Position numbers and translations under genes: made by a program. Below, piece after piece: positions 12,568-26,500 of a stretch of 64,000 nt of DNA. Location: positions 1 to 64,000 of the forward strand of contig JAYMTF010000010.1 in NCBI GenBank assembly GCA_036897485.1. Direction: 5' to 3'. Position 1 is the stretch's first letter; every line of letters starts with the position of its first letter. This DNA comes from Pelargonium nanum. Taxonomy: Eukaryota > Streptophyta > Magnoliopsida > Geraniales > Geraniaceae. The notes beneath the pieces are model-generated. The model did not search any database, was not told the DNA's origin, and saw nothing but the letters and a program-made list of their open reading frames with translations.

Positions 12568-15500
12568 ATTGAAAACCCTATACCCGGGCTTTACCCTATA
12601 GCAGGAAAATAGATTCTTAGTTTTAGGTTCAAATTATTAGGTGCAGAGAAGTAAGCAAGACAGAGAACTCCTCACTGTATACTACTTATATTTTACTTAT
12701 TCATTACCAGATTCCTTGGATTTCCGGGTCCGTTAACTTGTGAGAATTTAGCGACACTGTGGATTCCTTTTGTTTCATTACTCTCTTTATTATACCCTAT
12801 TTCATTCCTTGTTAACTAGACCTAAACCCAGGACTAATTCTTTCTTACGAGTCAAGCTACGTTTATAGGTGGAAATCTTCGTAGTTTTCTAAATCAAGGA
12901 CAAGAAAACAAGTCCGGGAAGTTCTTCACAAGATAAACTTTAATTTTCATTACAAGAAATACTTGAATGAAACCTATTTGAGTTTTATATTCCAGTACGG
13001 AGTCCAGATATTCTGACTTACCTTATATTTATGATAATATTAAGCAGTAAGTTTTTTAAATAAAAAGGAATACCTATAAAACAAAGAACGAAGTTTAAGG
13101 GTCCTATGAGTCTCCTTATTTATAAGGAAAGGAACCCGCTGGAGTGTTATATAAAATTAGGAATTTTACCCTAAAGATACCAATAATGTCTGAAACAGTC
13201 TTCTTTTGTATATCTATTAAAAGATTTAAAGGCATATCACAGCTACATTAAAAAGATTGTTAAGCAAAAGCCCCGGCCCGTTTTCTAACAACTTTTTTAT
13301 TCCAGAGTTTACTTATAAAGTGTTTAAAAGAAAAAGGGTCATCTTACCTTATCTAAATTGAAATTTGGAGACTCCTCTTTCTATATTCTATAATATAAAG
13401 TATGAGATATCCAGATCTGAGCAGGTGGAATCACAACAATTTTACTGAATTTTTTAAGCTATAACGGAGTGTCTTAACTTGGAACAAGCCCTTTAACCAA
13501 AAATGGAGTTTGTTACTAAATGAAAACCATTCGCTTTAAGTATGTAATCTTTTTAATTTTAAAAAGGTAAAAAAATAAGTATAACATAATTGTCGGGAAA
13601 AGATTAATTAATGAATTACTACACTAAAAGAGGGATCCTTTCAAAAAAAAGGAATAATAAGGAATCGCGAGAGCTTTAGGTGACGGTGGCAGTAAACTTA
13701 GCTTTAGAAGTTTTTTATATTTTTGTATAATCAACTCTCCCCAAAGCACTCATGACCAAAAGATCAAAGTAGTATATCAGTCCTAGTTTCTCTGCTTTGC
13801 TTTAAAACAAGGGACAAAAACTTCTTAGAATTACGGTTTTAGTAAAGAGACACTGTTAGAGTTCTTTTAGGAATCTTAGTAGGAGACGGCTTTTTACTAA
13901 TAAATTACACTTTTGGGGTCTTATAAAGAGTACTTTACGAAATAATTATATGTTATGGAAATCCCTATGTTGGGCATAAGGACTCTCTATTGTTATATCT
14001 TTAATTTAGCAGAAACCTTGAAGTATATGTACACAAAAAGCCAAGAAATAGCCTTTTCTTTAGTCAATTGCAGGGGGGACAAGGCATAAACCCAGTTAGT
14101 TCTGATAAATGTAACTCGTTTCTATGGGTAAATCTAAATGGGGGTAGAGCCCCTTATATAAAGACACACAGGATGGATAAGTTAGAAACTTAAGTAGAGT
14201 TTTCTTGTAATCTTAGATTGATTTCATCTTTAGTATTTTTAGACTTTTGAAGTTTTTGTAAAAACACTTTTTAGATATACAGAATTTAGAAACAACCTTT
14301 TGAGTAAACTAATTTAAGGACTTGCAATCCCCTTATTTTGGGTAATATAAAGTAAAAGAGGCTTCTTAATAACCTACAAGTGTATATTTTTTTAGAAACA
14401 AAAAATATTTAGATGTAGAAACAAAGATTGAAATCTTTTTCTAATATTCCAGCAGTTAAAATAGCTAAACCACCCGCCTTAAAGACACCCTAGAGTCCTG
14501 GGAAATATGCTAAGTGTCTAGGGTTTTCTACTAAGACTAGGTTAAACCTTACAAAATAATTATAAATAATTAGAAGCACTCATCGTCTTGTCAACGTCAC
14601 AGTAATGGAAGAACCTAAACTTAGTGGACTTAATTACTTAATTATCAAAGCATCTTCCTTTTTATTTAGTTTATAACCCATACTTACTAAAGAATCGAAA
14701 TTAAACAGTGATGACTTCCGGTCCGGAAGCTCTGTTTGGAGAGAATCTAACAAGTAAGCGGCTGAGGTCTTTAAAAAAGTTTATGTAGCCTAGAGCTATT
14801 AAGTATTATGGTTGCGGGCCGATTCCCACGACCTAAAAAGAAAGTTTTCTCCCTTATTTAGTATTTTCACTTACTAGGGAACTTTGTTGTAAAGTGTTTA
14901 CTAGAGTACAGGTACTACAAATCTTCTAACTTAGACAGGGTTTTACTATTTAACTTGTAAAAGGTTTCGTTCTTATAATTATTTTATCGGAAAGCCCTTT
15001 AAATGCCTAATTTCTCGTTTTCAGTGGTACCAAGCAAGGAAGGAGACTTTTTATTTATTTGAGGCAAGCTTTTCGCCCTCTTCATAACACTGATAAGTGG
15101 CTTCTTATCTTATAAGAGTTGTTTCAATTTTTGTAGTAAAATAAGGGATACTCTTAAGGGCCGCTGGGGTATGAGTAAATAAGATTTTGGTCTCCTATCT
15201 TCTTAACTGGTTTAAAACTTAGATAAAATTTAGAAGAGATTCCTACAAATTAGGACAGACATTATAAAGCAACTCTATTAATTAGAAATACTCAAGAATC
15301 CCCATTCTTATATTCTCGTATTCATAGTTTATTAGTCTTAAAAGGAGCTGCTACAAGTCCTAAAGCATTTGTTTTTAAGCTTTGAGGTTTTTTAGGAAAT
15401 CTAGTTGGGTCTCAGATCAAAGTGAAGTATAGGGCTAGCTGTTCTAGGCTAGTAGTCCTGTAAAAATATAAATTACTTAAAAGCGCCCTCTTTAAGATTA

Positions 15501-17470
15501 GGAATCCTTTTTAACGGAGCCCCTACTAGTGAAAATCCCCGGAGTTTGGAAATTTTCAATAAAGAAGTATTTTCCAGTTACTATTAATTGAAGAATCTGA
15601 GTAAATGGCAGAGCAAAGGAACTTCGTTTTACATTTCAAGGGTTTATAAACAAACAGGGGCCCCGTCTTTTGAGAGGAAAAGGTTTTACTTTGAAGTAGT
15701 TATAATAACAAATAAAGTAACATAGCACAAGGTTTCTAGTAAATAAAATATAAAAAAGAGTCCTAAGGCTTTTTTCGTTCGTTATAGCGTGCTGTAAAGT
15801 AGCTCGGCCTAGGATTCTCCAATTTTAACTTTTCCGAGGGTTTTCTAGTATATAATTATTTATAAGAGTGTCTTTAATTTTAGAGTAATTCAAAAAAGCA
15901 TTAAGTCATAGAGCTAGCACAGGAACTTCCCAGGTTTTTTTGGTCGGACCTGTAGCATTTGCGGATACTCGAGAGTAGGCATTTCCTATTATTGTTAGTA
16001 CTTTTAAGAAACTCCTAATTTATTACCAAGAAAAAAAGCTTAAGGAAATTTAAAAGGTGTGATGTATATAGGGATTTTAGAGCCTGTTTAGGATCCTTTA
16101 ATGCCCCTTACTTAGATATTACCCTGGGTTTAACTGGTTGGACAAGGCCTTTAAGAAGTGGGAATTTCGTGTAGCTAAACTAAAAGTGTTTTTATACACT
16201 ATTTTTATTGACTTTAGTTCCAAAAAGGGAGCCCCTGTGAAGATTCCAATATCTACCTCAAGTATAACATTATATGATACGCAACTTCTATAAATAAAGT
16301 TTACCAAGCCCAATCCCGGCCTAAACAAGGGGATCCTATTATTAGTTTTACTAGTAAGGTCTTAACTAATCCACATAAATTCTTGCTTTGACGTTAGCAT
16401 CGGTTATCTTGAAAGGAGTATCCTAAATAACTATAGTTCAATACCAGTATTTGTAATAAAGTTAAAATATTCATATGAGGTGCTCCTCCTAATTTTTGTT
16501 ATTTAGTAAGTTTGCAGTTCGGACTTATTCCTTCGTTTTACAATCAAGTCCAGCAGGATATAGAATAATGCTTTTGACTACTATAATGAATAAATAAAAT
16601 CAAGTAGCGTTTGTAGAGGAGTTAACCTCATAGTTCAACTTCAATAGTCAGAGTCCCTGGGTTCCTCTTCTCTAACAGTATCAGAGGGTTCTAGCCAGCT
16701 GTTTTTAAATTTTTACTTCCTATGAATATAGAGATTTTTAAGTTATAGTACCAATAAACAGTTAAGATCCTTACTTTAACTTTGATGTACAATATATATT
16801 AAAGTTAGTTTTGCACTATTTACTTCCCCCTTTAGATTCCTAACACCTGGATTTATATATTTGATTCACGCTTATAAGAGCGCACACTTACCACGAAACT
16901 TATAAGTCTTGCACTCTAAAACAGAGGATGATTAATATTCAATCCACTCATGAAGTCCTAAATTTAGCAAGGAGTTTAAAAGAATTCCTAAGATTTTATC
17001 TTCTTATTTTTAAAACTTAGAATATCAGGAAATCCTAGAGGCTTAAATACAGGGGGCATACACTCTCAAGAGAACTCTAGGGAAGAATTTCATATTATGT
17101 TGAGTAAAAGAAATCTTAAAGCACTCATTTTTTTACTCTACTACAGCAGCTCATGCTTTAGTCGTATGAGCAAGCTAGTTTTTGTTAGTATAAGTTACCC
17201 GTCATAAAAATTAATGTGAATCGCTGATCAAAGATGATAAAGAAAAAAGGAGGTGTTCGTACAAAGCTTAGCAAAGCTTAGTCAGTTCAAAACCAATAGA
17301 TAAATCTCCTTATAAGAAAAAAGCTAGTGAGTATACCCCTTATTATTAAGCCTACCCAGTTATTTAAGCGCCCTTGTTTATGCCCTCTGTATTCAAATGG
17401 GAAACTGAGACGTATTGTGTAAATTCCTCAAAATATCTATGGGTAGTGAAGACTTTAATACTACAAAGAG

Positions 17471-17535
17471 TTGGGCTTAAGTTCCATGAGCGCTCCGCTG
17501 TTAATGTTGTGGCTGTAGGTTCTAATCCACTTAAC
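17471..17535 (+). pseudogene. trnN-GUU: Decayed tRNA-Asn (GUU)
   Basis: It resembles the trnN of this window from the D-arm to the T-loop. GCTT/GAGC forms a D-stem, then CCGCTGTTAA holds anticodon GTT at 17500-17502, then TGTAGGTTCTAATCC is the T-region. The anticodon and T stems are mostly unpaired and there is no matching acceptor. A short reading frame across it gives SAVNVVAVGSNP, a shadow of the same tRNA motif that appears as SAVNRTVVGSNP across the intact trnN. Confidence 0.55.
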
Positions 17536-20500
17536 TCTGGGTCAGAGTATACACGTTTACTTATAGTTTAGTTAGATAAGAGGGACGGTATAAACCCTTT
17601 ACACCGGATTAATTTAGTGCTGTAAGGATCCTTTGGTTTAGTTTAATATTAATAGTAGCCATCCGTTCTTACTTTAGAATGTAAAACCCAGAAAGGAAAA
17701 GCACTAACCAATAAAACTCCGTTTAATTATATGATTTCAAAAAGCGAGTCATTTATATTTATATATATTCACATTAAAAACTTTTTTTATAAAAAACCTG
17801 TGGCATTTATCGGAAATCTTACGTAATGAGAACCCGTAATAAAGGGGTTTCCAAGGGACCTCTCACGTATCGTGTTCTGCTATGAAGGTAGGACTCCCTG
17901 CGAGAAGCTTAATGACTTAGAGGATCTAGTAAAACTAGATTTGAAGTAGGGTATGCGGCGCGATCCTGTATTATATAAGATTTTTTCCTATTTTGATATT
18001 CACAAATAAAGTTTATCCAATGTTTTACTTATACTAGTAACTCTTTTTAGCTTAGGGTTGTGTTGAAGTTATTTTTTGTACCTAATCGTATTCGTACACA
18101 TTTTAAGGGCACCTAATTCATGATCCTGATGTATCCCGCAAAGTGTTTGCTCGACTGCCTGCAAAGTCTTGACTTTCAACAGCAAAGCCCACTCAAGGGA
18201 GACTTATGGGACTGCGCAAGGGTTCAAATCGTATAGAGTAACATTTTTTTAATTAAATTCTTATTAATAATAGACACTTCAGGCCCCTTTCCCATCCTAA
18301 ATCCACACCTGGTAATTTTTATTTATCCTTATCTAATATCTATTAAATTCTTCTTAGCCTACCCGAGTAGAAGTCATCCCTCTATTTGATAGTCTAGTCG
18401 GGTTATCATGAATAAAGTAAGTACTCAATTATCTCTAAAGAGTTATCGCAAACGACACGAGTGTTTATAGTACTCAGAGGGTTGCTTAGGTAACTTAGTT
18501 TGATTTTTATATACAAGTAGGTCCAAAATAAGAGTTCCGTATGCTTCTATTTTTATATGATACGTAACTATAAATTACTTTAATGCTATTCAACCTTTAC
18601 ACTTAACCGGTTTTCAATTAGAAAGTCCTAACCTAAAGTACTAAGACTAAGAACTAAGCGATTCCTTTTTAAACTATAAACTTTCTAGGAGCTTCTTTCT
18701 GATCCCCTTTCGTATTTATTTCATTGATTTCGTGATAATTATCAGAGAGATTCTTCTCAAAAAAAAGCTAGGCAAAAATACAATCCTAAAAGCTATTTTG
18801 CCAATAGGAAACCCTTTTGTCTCAAATCAATATTAAAGTTTAATTGTATGAAGGAATATTTCGCATAATAATTAGCATCGTAATAGAAAAAATTCTGTCG
18901 ATAACCAAAAAATAGCATAGCTTAAAAAGGTTTTGCTTGGGCGTAAGTTAAGTGCAGCTATATCACAACGGAAACCAGTATCCTCTATAATCGTATGCTA
19001 TTCGAAATAAGGGATTCCTTGTTCCAGGAGCCGTCAGTACTCTATATTCATAAATTTAGGCTAGTATAGTTTTCAAGTCTTTCAAGTCTAGGAGCTAATC
19101 CTTACTATTGCTTAGTTTTATAGGGCAACCCAAAAGCATTCTTCTATTAAAAAGGGGCCCCTGTAGTTGATACAATATTCAAGTGCTTTTAGAAAACTGA
19201 ATAAATTTATAAGTAGGAGCGCAGAGTATAGCCGGAAATAAGCTTTATTCGGGTATAGCTCCTTTTGAACGAGGGATATACCATTTACTAAAGTTTAGGC
19301 TTCATATAAGTTCTTTCTTGTATTAATTCTAATCCTTTTTATCAAAACTAGTTTGAATCTAAGTCTAAGCAGGAAGCTTACTATATTAAGGAGAAGACGT
19401 AATTTAAACTTGTAAGAAAACGACTGCAATTAGGAAGTAATATTATTTTCTGTGGTATACCTAAAGTAAGGCAAACATAAGTTTTAATCTGGTATATTAT
19501 TTCTATGTCTCTAAGGGCACACTCTAGAGGAGGAATTCCTTATTGGGCTCCGGGTTTTTCATTTGTTTTGCCATAGTAATACTAACTAGCCTCACTCCTG
19601 ATGCAGATGTATTTGTGATTTACTATATAATACTTTTAACTAGACGAGACTAAGGACGCCTCTTTATAACTCAGCTATTTTTCTTTTTTTAGGATTCTAA
19701 AGTATTTGGACTATTAACTAAATACTTGCACCTCTGAGTTTCTAATGAATTTATTGCTACTACAAACCCATAGAAAGCACTTTAAAAACCAAATTACAAT
19801 AGAGCTTACTCGCAAAAATGAAAGAAAAGGCAAGACCGCCGACGCTAGCACCACTTAGCTGTTACTAAAAAATGTAAAAGATCCGCTTATTAGCCTCATT
19901 CAAAGGTAATTCTTTTGTATATACCACTTTTATTTGCTATACTGAATTAGTGTTGTCTCCCGGTATTCCATTATGGATTCTCTCTTAATTAAAAAGTTTT
20001 TAACACGTATTTTCTTGTCAAAGAAAAAATGGAGTGCCTTAATGTTGTGAAATTAATGCGTGATCCAAGCGAGGTCCTTATGGGTGATCCAAGTATCCAC
20101 CAGGCTTGAATACTAAAGAATTGTTTTTTACTATTACTATAAGTTTATTAATAGTGTTGTTTTTGTAAACTGGCAGAACAAAATTATATATACCACAAAA
20201 AAATATGTAATTAGGATCCAGGGAGTAAACAAACTACATTTAATAGAAACAGAGCCCCGTTCAAAAGTGCTAGAACTAACGCACACACGGAACAAAATAT
20301 ACAGTCGATCTGTGGTCATGATAACAGAATCAAAAGTACAAAAAAGAGTTTGAAGCTATGACCAGAGCGCACTTAAATACCAATGAATTCCCTCGAGCAG
20401 CTCACGAAGCTAAGGGTCCCCATTAAAATAATTTTTGTTGTTGGGAAATCCTCTATTATTCCTAAAAGAGATTTACAAGTATCTTAGATTAGTCATAATT

Positions 20501-23500
20501 AGTTACAAAATAAATAAGAGTTTTTCTTCTTGAATGGATTGTGTTTTAATAATAGAAAAAACTATACAACGATACCTTAGCACAAGTTGCGAATCGATAG
20601 GATATGCTTTTTGAACAGGCCCCTAATTAGGAACTCCTGCAAGCAAGGGAGCACCCTATTTCTTTCTAATTTGTGACCACAAAACTCCACAGCCACAAAT
20701 TCAGGTTTTTACTAGGCCTATAAATAAGAATAAAAATTTTTCATTTGAGTAATAAACTTTATAACTTCCTGTTAATTCAGTCTTATCTTTTAAAAGTGCT
20801 AGGTTAGACCGACAAATGTAGATCCGGGTTTAAGTTCCACTGCAATATTACAAGAGCTCCTTTTTAACTACTTGTACAAAAAAGGTGATCGAAAAGTGCT
20901 TTTACTAATACGGACTCTAATTGTAAAAAATACCCTTAATTGGACCTTATTCTCTTTTTTTTCATAAGGGAAGTAAAAAACCCAGGTAACCATACCGGCC
21001 AAGAGGAACAAAAATCCTTTTACAGCATATTATCTAGTTTAATTCCTTTACTAATTAACATAACACCGAGATTTAAAAATTAAAAGTAGGCTTAGTTTAT
21101 ATGTTTATTTAACATTTAGTAGAATATACCTTTTACAAAATATAGTAAAGAAAATAAGTTTCATATAAAATTAAAATCCTTATTCCAGAGAGTCCTTCGA
21201 AATGGGAGTAGTAAATATAAAAGATAGAGTGGGGGCTCTCACTAAAAAAGATAACAAAGATTTTGTATGTTTTCATGAGTCACTCGTCATTGAGAACGAC
21301 TAACGATGGTCAAAGTCCGGGTTAGGTAGGAAATATAAAGCCGGGTTCTTTGAATCCACACTTTACTCTTAGGGCTAAGAGCTTTTGAGGTTTCTTTTTG
21401 TGGAATCTAGTAAGCTTTTAAGTTCGAATTAGTAAATGTCTTTTTATTTTTAATCGACCTTCCAAGTTGGGGAACTAGGTCTAATAGATTTCCGCGGAGT
21501 AGCCTAAGATTTTCTCTACATGTGCCTTTCCTGTGTTTATTCAGGGTACTTTAAAAACAACGGGTGCCCCTTTTGTCTATATCTCGTTACCTATTTATAA
21601 TAGGGGATACCTTATAAAAATAGAAGTTTTAAATCGCGAAGTATTAAGACTATCGGTTTTACTTTTGCCTACTAAGATAAGACGCGCCGCAATGAGTCCG
21701 TGAATCAAAAATACAGACAGAATTATTTACAAAAGTACTAATGTTTAAAATTAATTGTATGAATATTTTAACTGAAAATACTAGATCAGATAGGAATTCC
21801 TTTGTTAAACTTAGGATAAAGTGGCTTATTATGAGTATTCGTTTAGTAATACTCTAACCTTACTTGGCTAGCTTGGATTTGGCTCGAGATAAGTTTACTT
21901 CAGTATGCATCCGCGGTATACGTTCACTACAATATATAGTTTCATTTTAAGGGTTGTTTTTTAACTAAAAAAGTCACAAGAAAGCGGAAACCTTAAAATT
22001 TCTTACAAAAAGCTGTTCAAAAGGAATCCCTGCAAAATTAAGAGGATAATGGTAATAAAGAATCAGCTGGAAATAAGAAAAGTTCGAGTATTACTGGGTC
22101 TGCACTCAAGCTCTTGAATTTTTATCGATATGTGTATCGGTACCTTTAAAGTTTCTAGAAATTTAATAATCGGGGATTTTTGGGGTATAAGCTGAAGACT
22201 TCCGTTTTACTAAAAATATTCCTTTTACTCTCTGGAAGTCTATAGATTCTGCTGCTTGTCCAGGCGAACAAGTACCTCCGAGTAGGCGGGTTCGGCTATA
22301 TATCGAGAGTTTGCAAGTGCTCATAAAGAGTTTTATCCAGTTAGTTACTAATTTCTTAGTAAATGCCTCTTCAACCGCGTTTTTACTAAGGTAACCCCGA
22401 AGCCTGTATATTTTTTTTCCAAGAGAGACATAGCATACTCTACCCCATTTTATTCAGTCGAAAGTGAATACTTTTATAAAGTAATATCGGTAAAAAGAAT
22501 ACTTATAACCCACAGCGGCCTTTTTATGTGGAACCTGGTATACGACAAATGAAACATAAACCATTTAAAGCTTAGCAACTCTCTAGGGGACACCCTACAG
22601 GAGGAATCCTCTTAAGTTTTTTGTTTCTTTTTAAAGTATATAGTCTTTATTGCTATCCTAGGATAAACCCTATTTTCATGGCTTAGATTGACTCCTAGCT
22701 TAATCTCTATAAATATAAAAAAGTTATCCATTGCTGCATGCATGTCATAACATATTTTATGTATGACTTTTTAATTGTAGTGCATTAGTCGAAAAGGAGT
22801 TTGCATATACTCTACATATATAAATTAAACGTTGTTTATATACCAGAATTTATATCACTTGGTAGTTGATCTTTGACCGCTTCATCATTATAAGACGATT
22901 ACGGAAAAGGAAAATTATACTCAGGTTTAGTATTTAGCTTTTCTTGAAGTTATAGCAGGATTTAAAAATGCGGATATAAGTTAATAGCAGTATAAAATCT
23001 TCCTGGTAGGCAGTGTTAGAAGTTAAATTAACACTATTCCCTGTTAAGATTGCTGGTCCAGATGATAAATTTTTGTATCATTCATACATACTCAGATTAT
23101 CAGATTACCCTCCCCAAAGCTTCCTTATAAAATCCCAGGACAACTGAGTTAAAGGGGTTACACTTTAATTGATTGATTATAAAGCTTCCCGGTTATGAAT
23201 AAAATTGGGTGCAAAATCTCAATAAAGCGAAATTTTGAGTCCATCGTAGATCTCTTTTAACTTACATTGAAAATACAGAACATAAATGATATTGATTGCC
23301 TCGTTTGGGAAAAAGCCGATACGTCCCCCTTAAAGTTAGATTTTTAATATAGTGGTTTTTAACCTAGGATATTCATATATATTGCTACGTCTATGTGCGA
23401 TTTTTAATCAGTTTTTTTTTAGGATGTTTCCGGATAGTAATGAAATGATTTTGCTTTGGAGGATAAACTTCCATTTATTCCAATTGACTATTGGTTGAGT

Positions 23501-26500
23501 GATATCCGTGTCAGAGGAATCAAAGAAACTCTTAGGGGTGCCTAGATCTGCTAGCTCCATTTCTATTAAAGTTCTACCTACATAAAATTAAAATATGACT
23601 AAATCAGGAAAAGGAAGTTAAATCCCACTTTTTGGATTCCCTTTCTTTTTAGTTTTTGATAATAGGGCTAATTTTTAGTAGGAGTAAAAAAAGAGACCGT
23701 TTATATAAGTTAAGTATAGTCTAATAATTAAGGTGAGCTGAGCAGTCAATTTACTATCCTTACAAACAAGACCCTGCGAGGTTTCCTTCAGAGAGTCTAT
23801 ATCGTCATCAGAATTTTTTGCGGTTTATTAAAACTTTAAAAGGTATATATGACTTTCTCATTGTCTAAGTCACGGTTATTGGATATATCATAAACAGGGG
23901 CGCTATATGAAGAATTCGTTTCTTCTATCTATTTGATTACAATAGCTAAAATCACATCTATAACGAGGCCGAGTTCTTGAATTATGAATAGAATGTTAGG
24001 TCTCAGTCTATTCTTGAGGTAACTGGAGTTAATTACGAGGTCTCATTTCCTTGCAGGAAAAAAAGTATTGGAGGAATTGTTCTTAATATTTATAGAAAGT
24101 CCTAAAGGAAAGTCGGTCTTGAAATTTGAAGTCTATTACACATGCAGGGGGCTTGAATCTGCTCAACAGTTAATTATCTCTATACGAATGCTCTAATTTT
24201 CTTAAATGTAAAAAAACTACTTTATAATAGAATAATATATCGGATTGTTCCGAGAAGTATATTAGCTTTTTCACTTAGTTGAATACACAGGTTCCTTAAA
24301 ACCCTTACTTTCAAGAAAGCGATTTTGGGAAAATAGTAAATAATGAACTTTAAAGACAAATGCAATGTATAAGACATCTCTTCATTTTGCCTAGATTTTT
24401 AGGTTTATTCTATTAAAGAAATCAATACTCTAGAGCATATGAGAGAACTTGAGCTTACAGGATTTTTGTCTAAGGAGTTACTATTGCTATATACTACACT
24501 TTATATTTTATTCCCTTAAAATCCCTATAGAAGCGGGTAGTACCGGTAAGTATTAGTACTCGGGAAGGCTTTAGTTTAACCTTCCTTATAAACCTTAAGG
24601 CAAGCAAGCTTGTAGTTATGAGCTTTCCTTCCTTTTGGTATAGAGACTTCAGCAGGTTCAGGACAGTACAGAATTCCTTCTTGCTTTGCTCAAGACTTTA
24701 TCTACTAACAGTTAGGGATTAAAATACAAAGTCAAAGAATAGGGCTTTTGCATCTCCCTTTATAGGTCTAGTTAACAAAGAGCTAAGCCTGGCACAGAAA
24801 AAGTACATAAGCAATCAAAAAATCTGGAATATTGAAGACAAAGAAAGGCAAGCTTGTTAACAAACTGAAAGTACATTAAACAATAGGAATCCGCAATTAA
24901 TAACAGGTAACTTCTTAAGTTAGAAATAAGACCTTTCTTTCCTAATTATTTAAGTCCTTAGGGAATACAAAGGAAATAACAACAAGATAAATCTTGCCTT
25001 TAGAAAGCCAAGTAAAGTGAAAATTTTATTGTATAGCATAGTCTAGTAGTACAATTCTCAGTCATTCTCATTTATGGTTTTGAGGTCTCTTGTACTTTTT
25101 ACTACCTAGGGCTGTAAACAAGGAAACACAAAAGCAACTCCGACCTTGTCGCCTTGAATGCCTTTAACTAAGAAATTCTGGAATGCTTAGGACACCCTAA
25201 ATAATTGCTATTCAAAGGAGCAGGAACTTGAAATTATAGCTGTATAGCCTGAGAATCTCCTTCTTTTTTAAAAGTCTTAATATACCTTTCGTGCCTATAG
25301 AACTTGAGAAATCTCTGAGCTCGGTGGTAGCTCCCCGCTTAAGTAAACTCCGGATTAAAAGCCTTTTAAGTCAATATTTCCTAGACTTTTTCTTTAATGT
25401 GCTTTTTCGGAAACTTTTTATTTTAAGTAAGTTAAGACATAGCATCAGTAAATCCAAATAATAGGGAACTGCTCAATATAACTGCCTTTTTAACTAAGAG
25501 CTAAAATCCTTTCTCTTGTAATATAGCTATAGGCTGCCATTTTATCGGTAAAAAGTCTTGTCCGGAACGCTTATAAATCTAAATAGTATAGACTCTGGTT
25601 TTTTCCTCGCAATTGCTTTGATAAGTAGACAGCTAAAGATGATTGAGCTCTTCTTAGTTCATAGCTTTTTACCAAGCCGAGAAGAATTTGAGGTTTCCAG
25701 TACTGCTAAATTAATAAATTAAAAGAGTACGAAATCTAGAGGTAGGGTAGTAAAAAAAAATTCTATTTTTACGTAACCAGGTGAATGAGAACCAGGTCGT
25801 TAGCGCGTTCCTGGAGGCACTCCTTTTTTAAGAGAAAACCCTAGATCACTTTCTGATAGCACACAAATCCGTAACACTCTCTAGTTAAGTTATCTTTCAA
25901 TAACTTAGAAGAGCCCCAGACTAATCCCAAAATTCGGGCATATCCGTAGACAATATCTTTCTAAAAGACTCCCCGGAGCTTCAGAAACTTTTACTAAAGA
26001 CAGAACTACAAATAGACTCTGTTTATAATAAAGGGCGACCTCCTTATAAAATATTCTTTACTGCCCTTTTTTAGTCGGTAAAGAGCAAGTAAAATTACTT
26101 CTATAACTGCTATAGAGCCCCAAATCCTTATCTGGAAAACGCCTTGATTAAGCTTTTCGTAAGATTTAATCCTCTAAATTAGAGGAAATAAGAAATAGCT
26201 CGGGTCTTGTCTTATGTAGTTGGGTTTACTCTTTTTGGAAATTAAATTGATACATCTTGTCCTGAAACGAAGGGGTAAGGGTTGCTCCCAAAACAGGTCT
26301 ATAACTTAAATACTTTAGGATTACTAAATAAAGCAAAGTTTGTATTTAATAGAAGCTTTCCTATCAAAGATTCTACAGGGTTCCCTTATGGACTTTTTAT
26401 TTACGGAAGCTCTCTCCTACTACCAACCAGCAAAAACCAGAGAGATAACAGGCCTTTGGTTTGAACTCATTTTATAAGTGAGTACTATCAATTTATTTAG

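Noticed and set aside
14717-14731. Short hairpin CTTCCG-GTC-CGGAAG
   Set aside because: A six-pair stem without gene context; expected occasionally by chance.
18148-18240. Possible class II tRNA (Ser or Leu) with a TTCAAAT loop
   Set aside because: Only the T-loop word and a vague D-region fit; no anticodon stem or acceptor, so it was kept only in the T-loop list.
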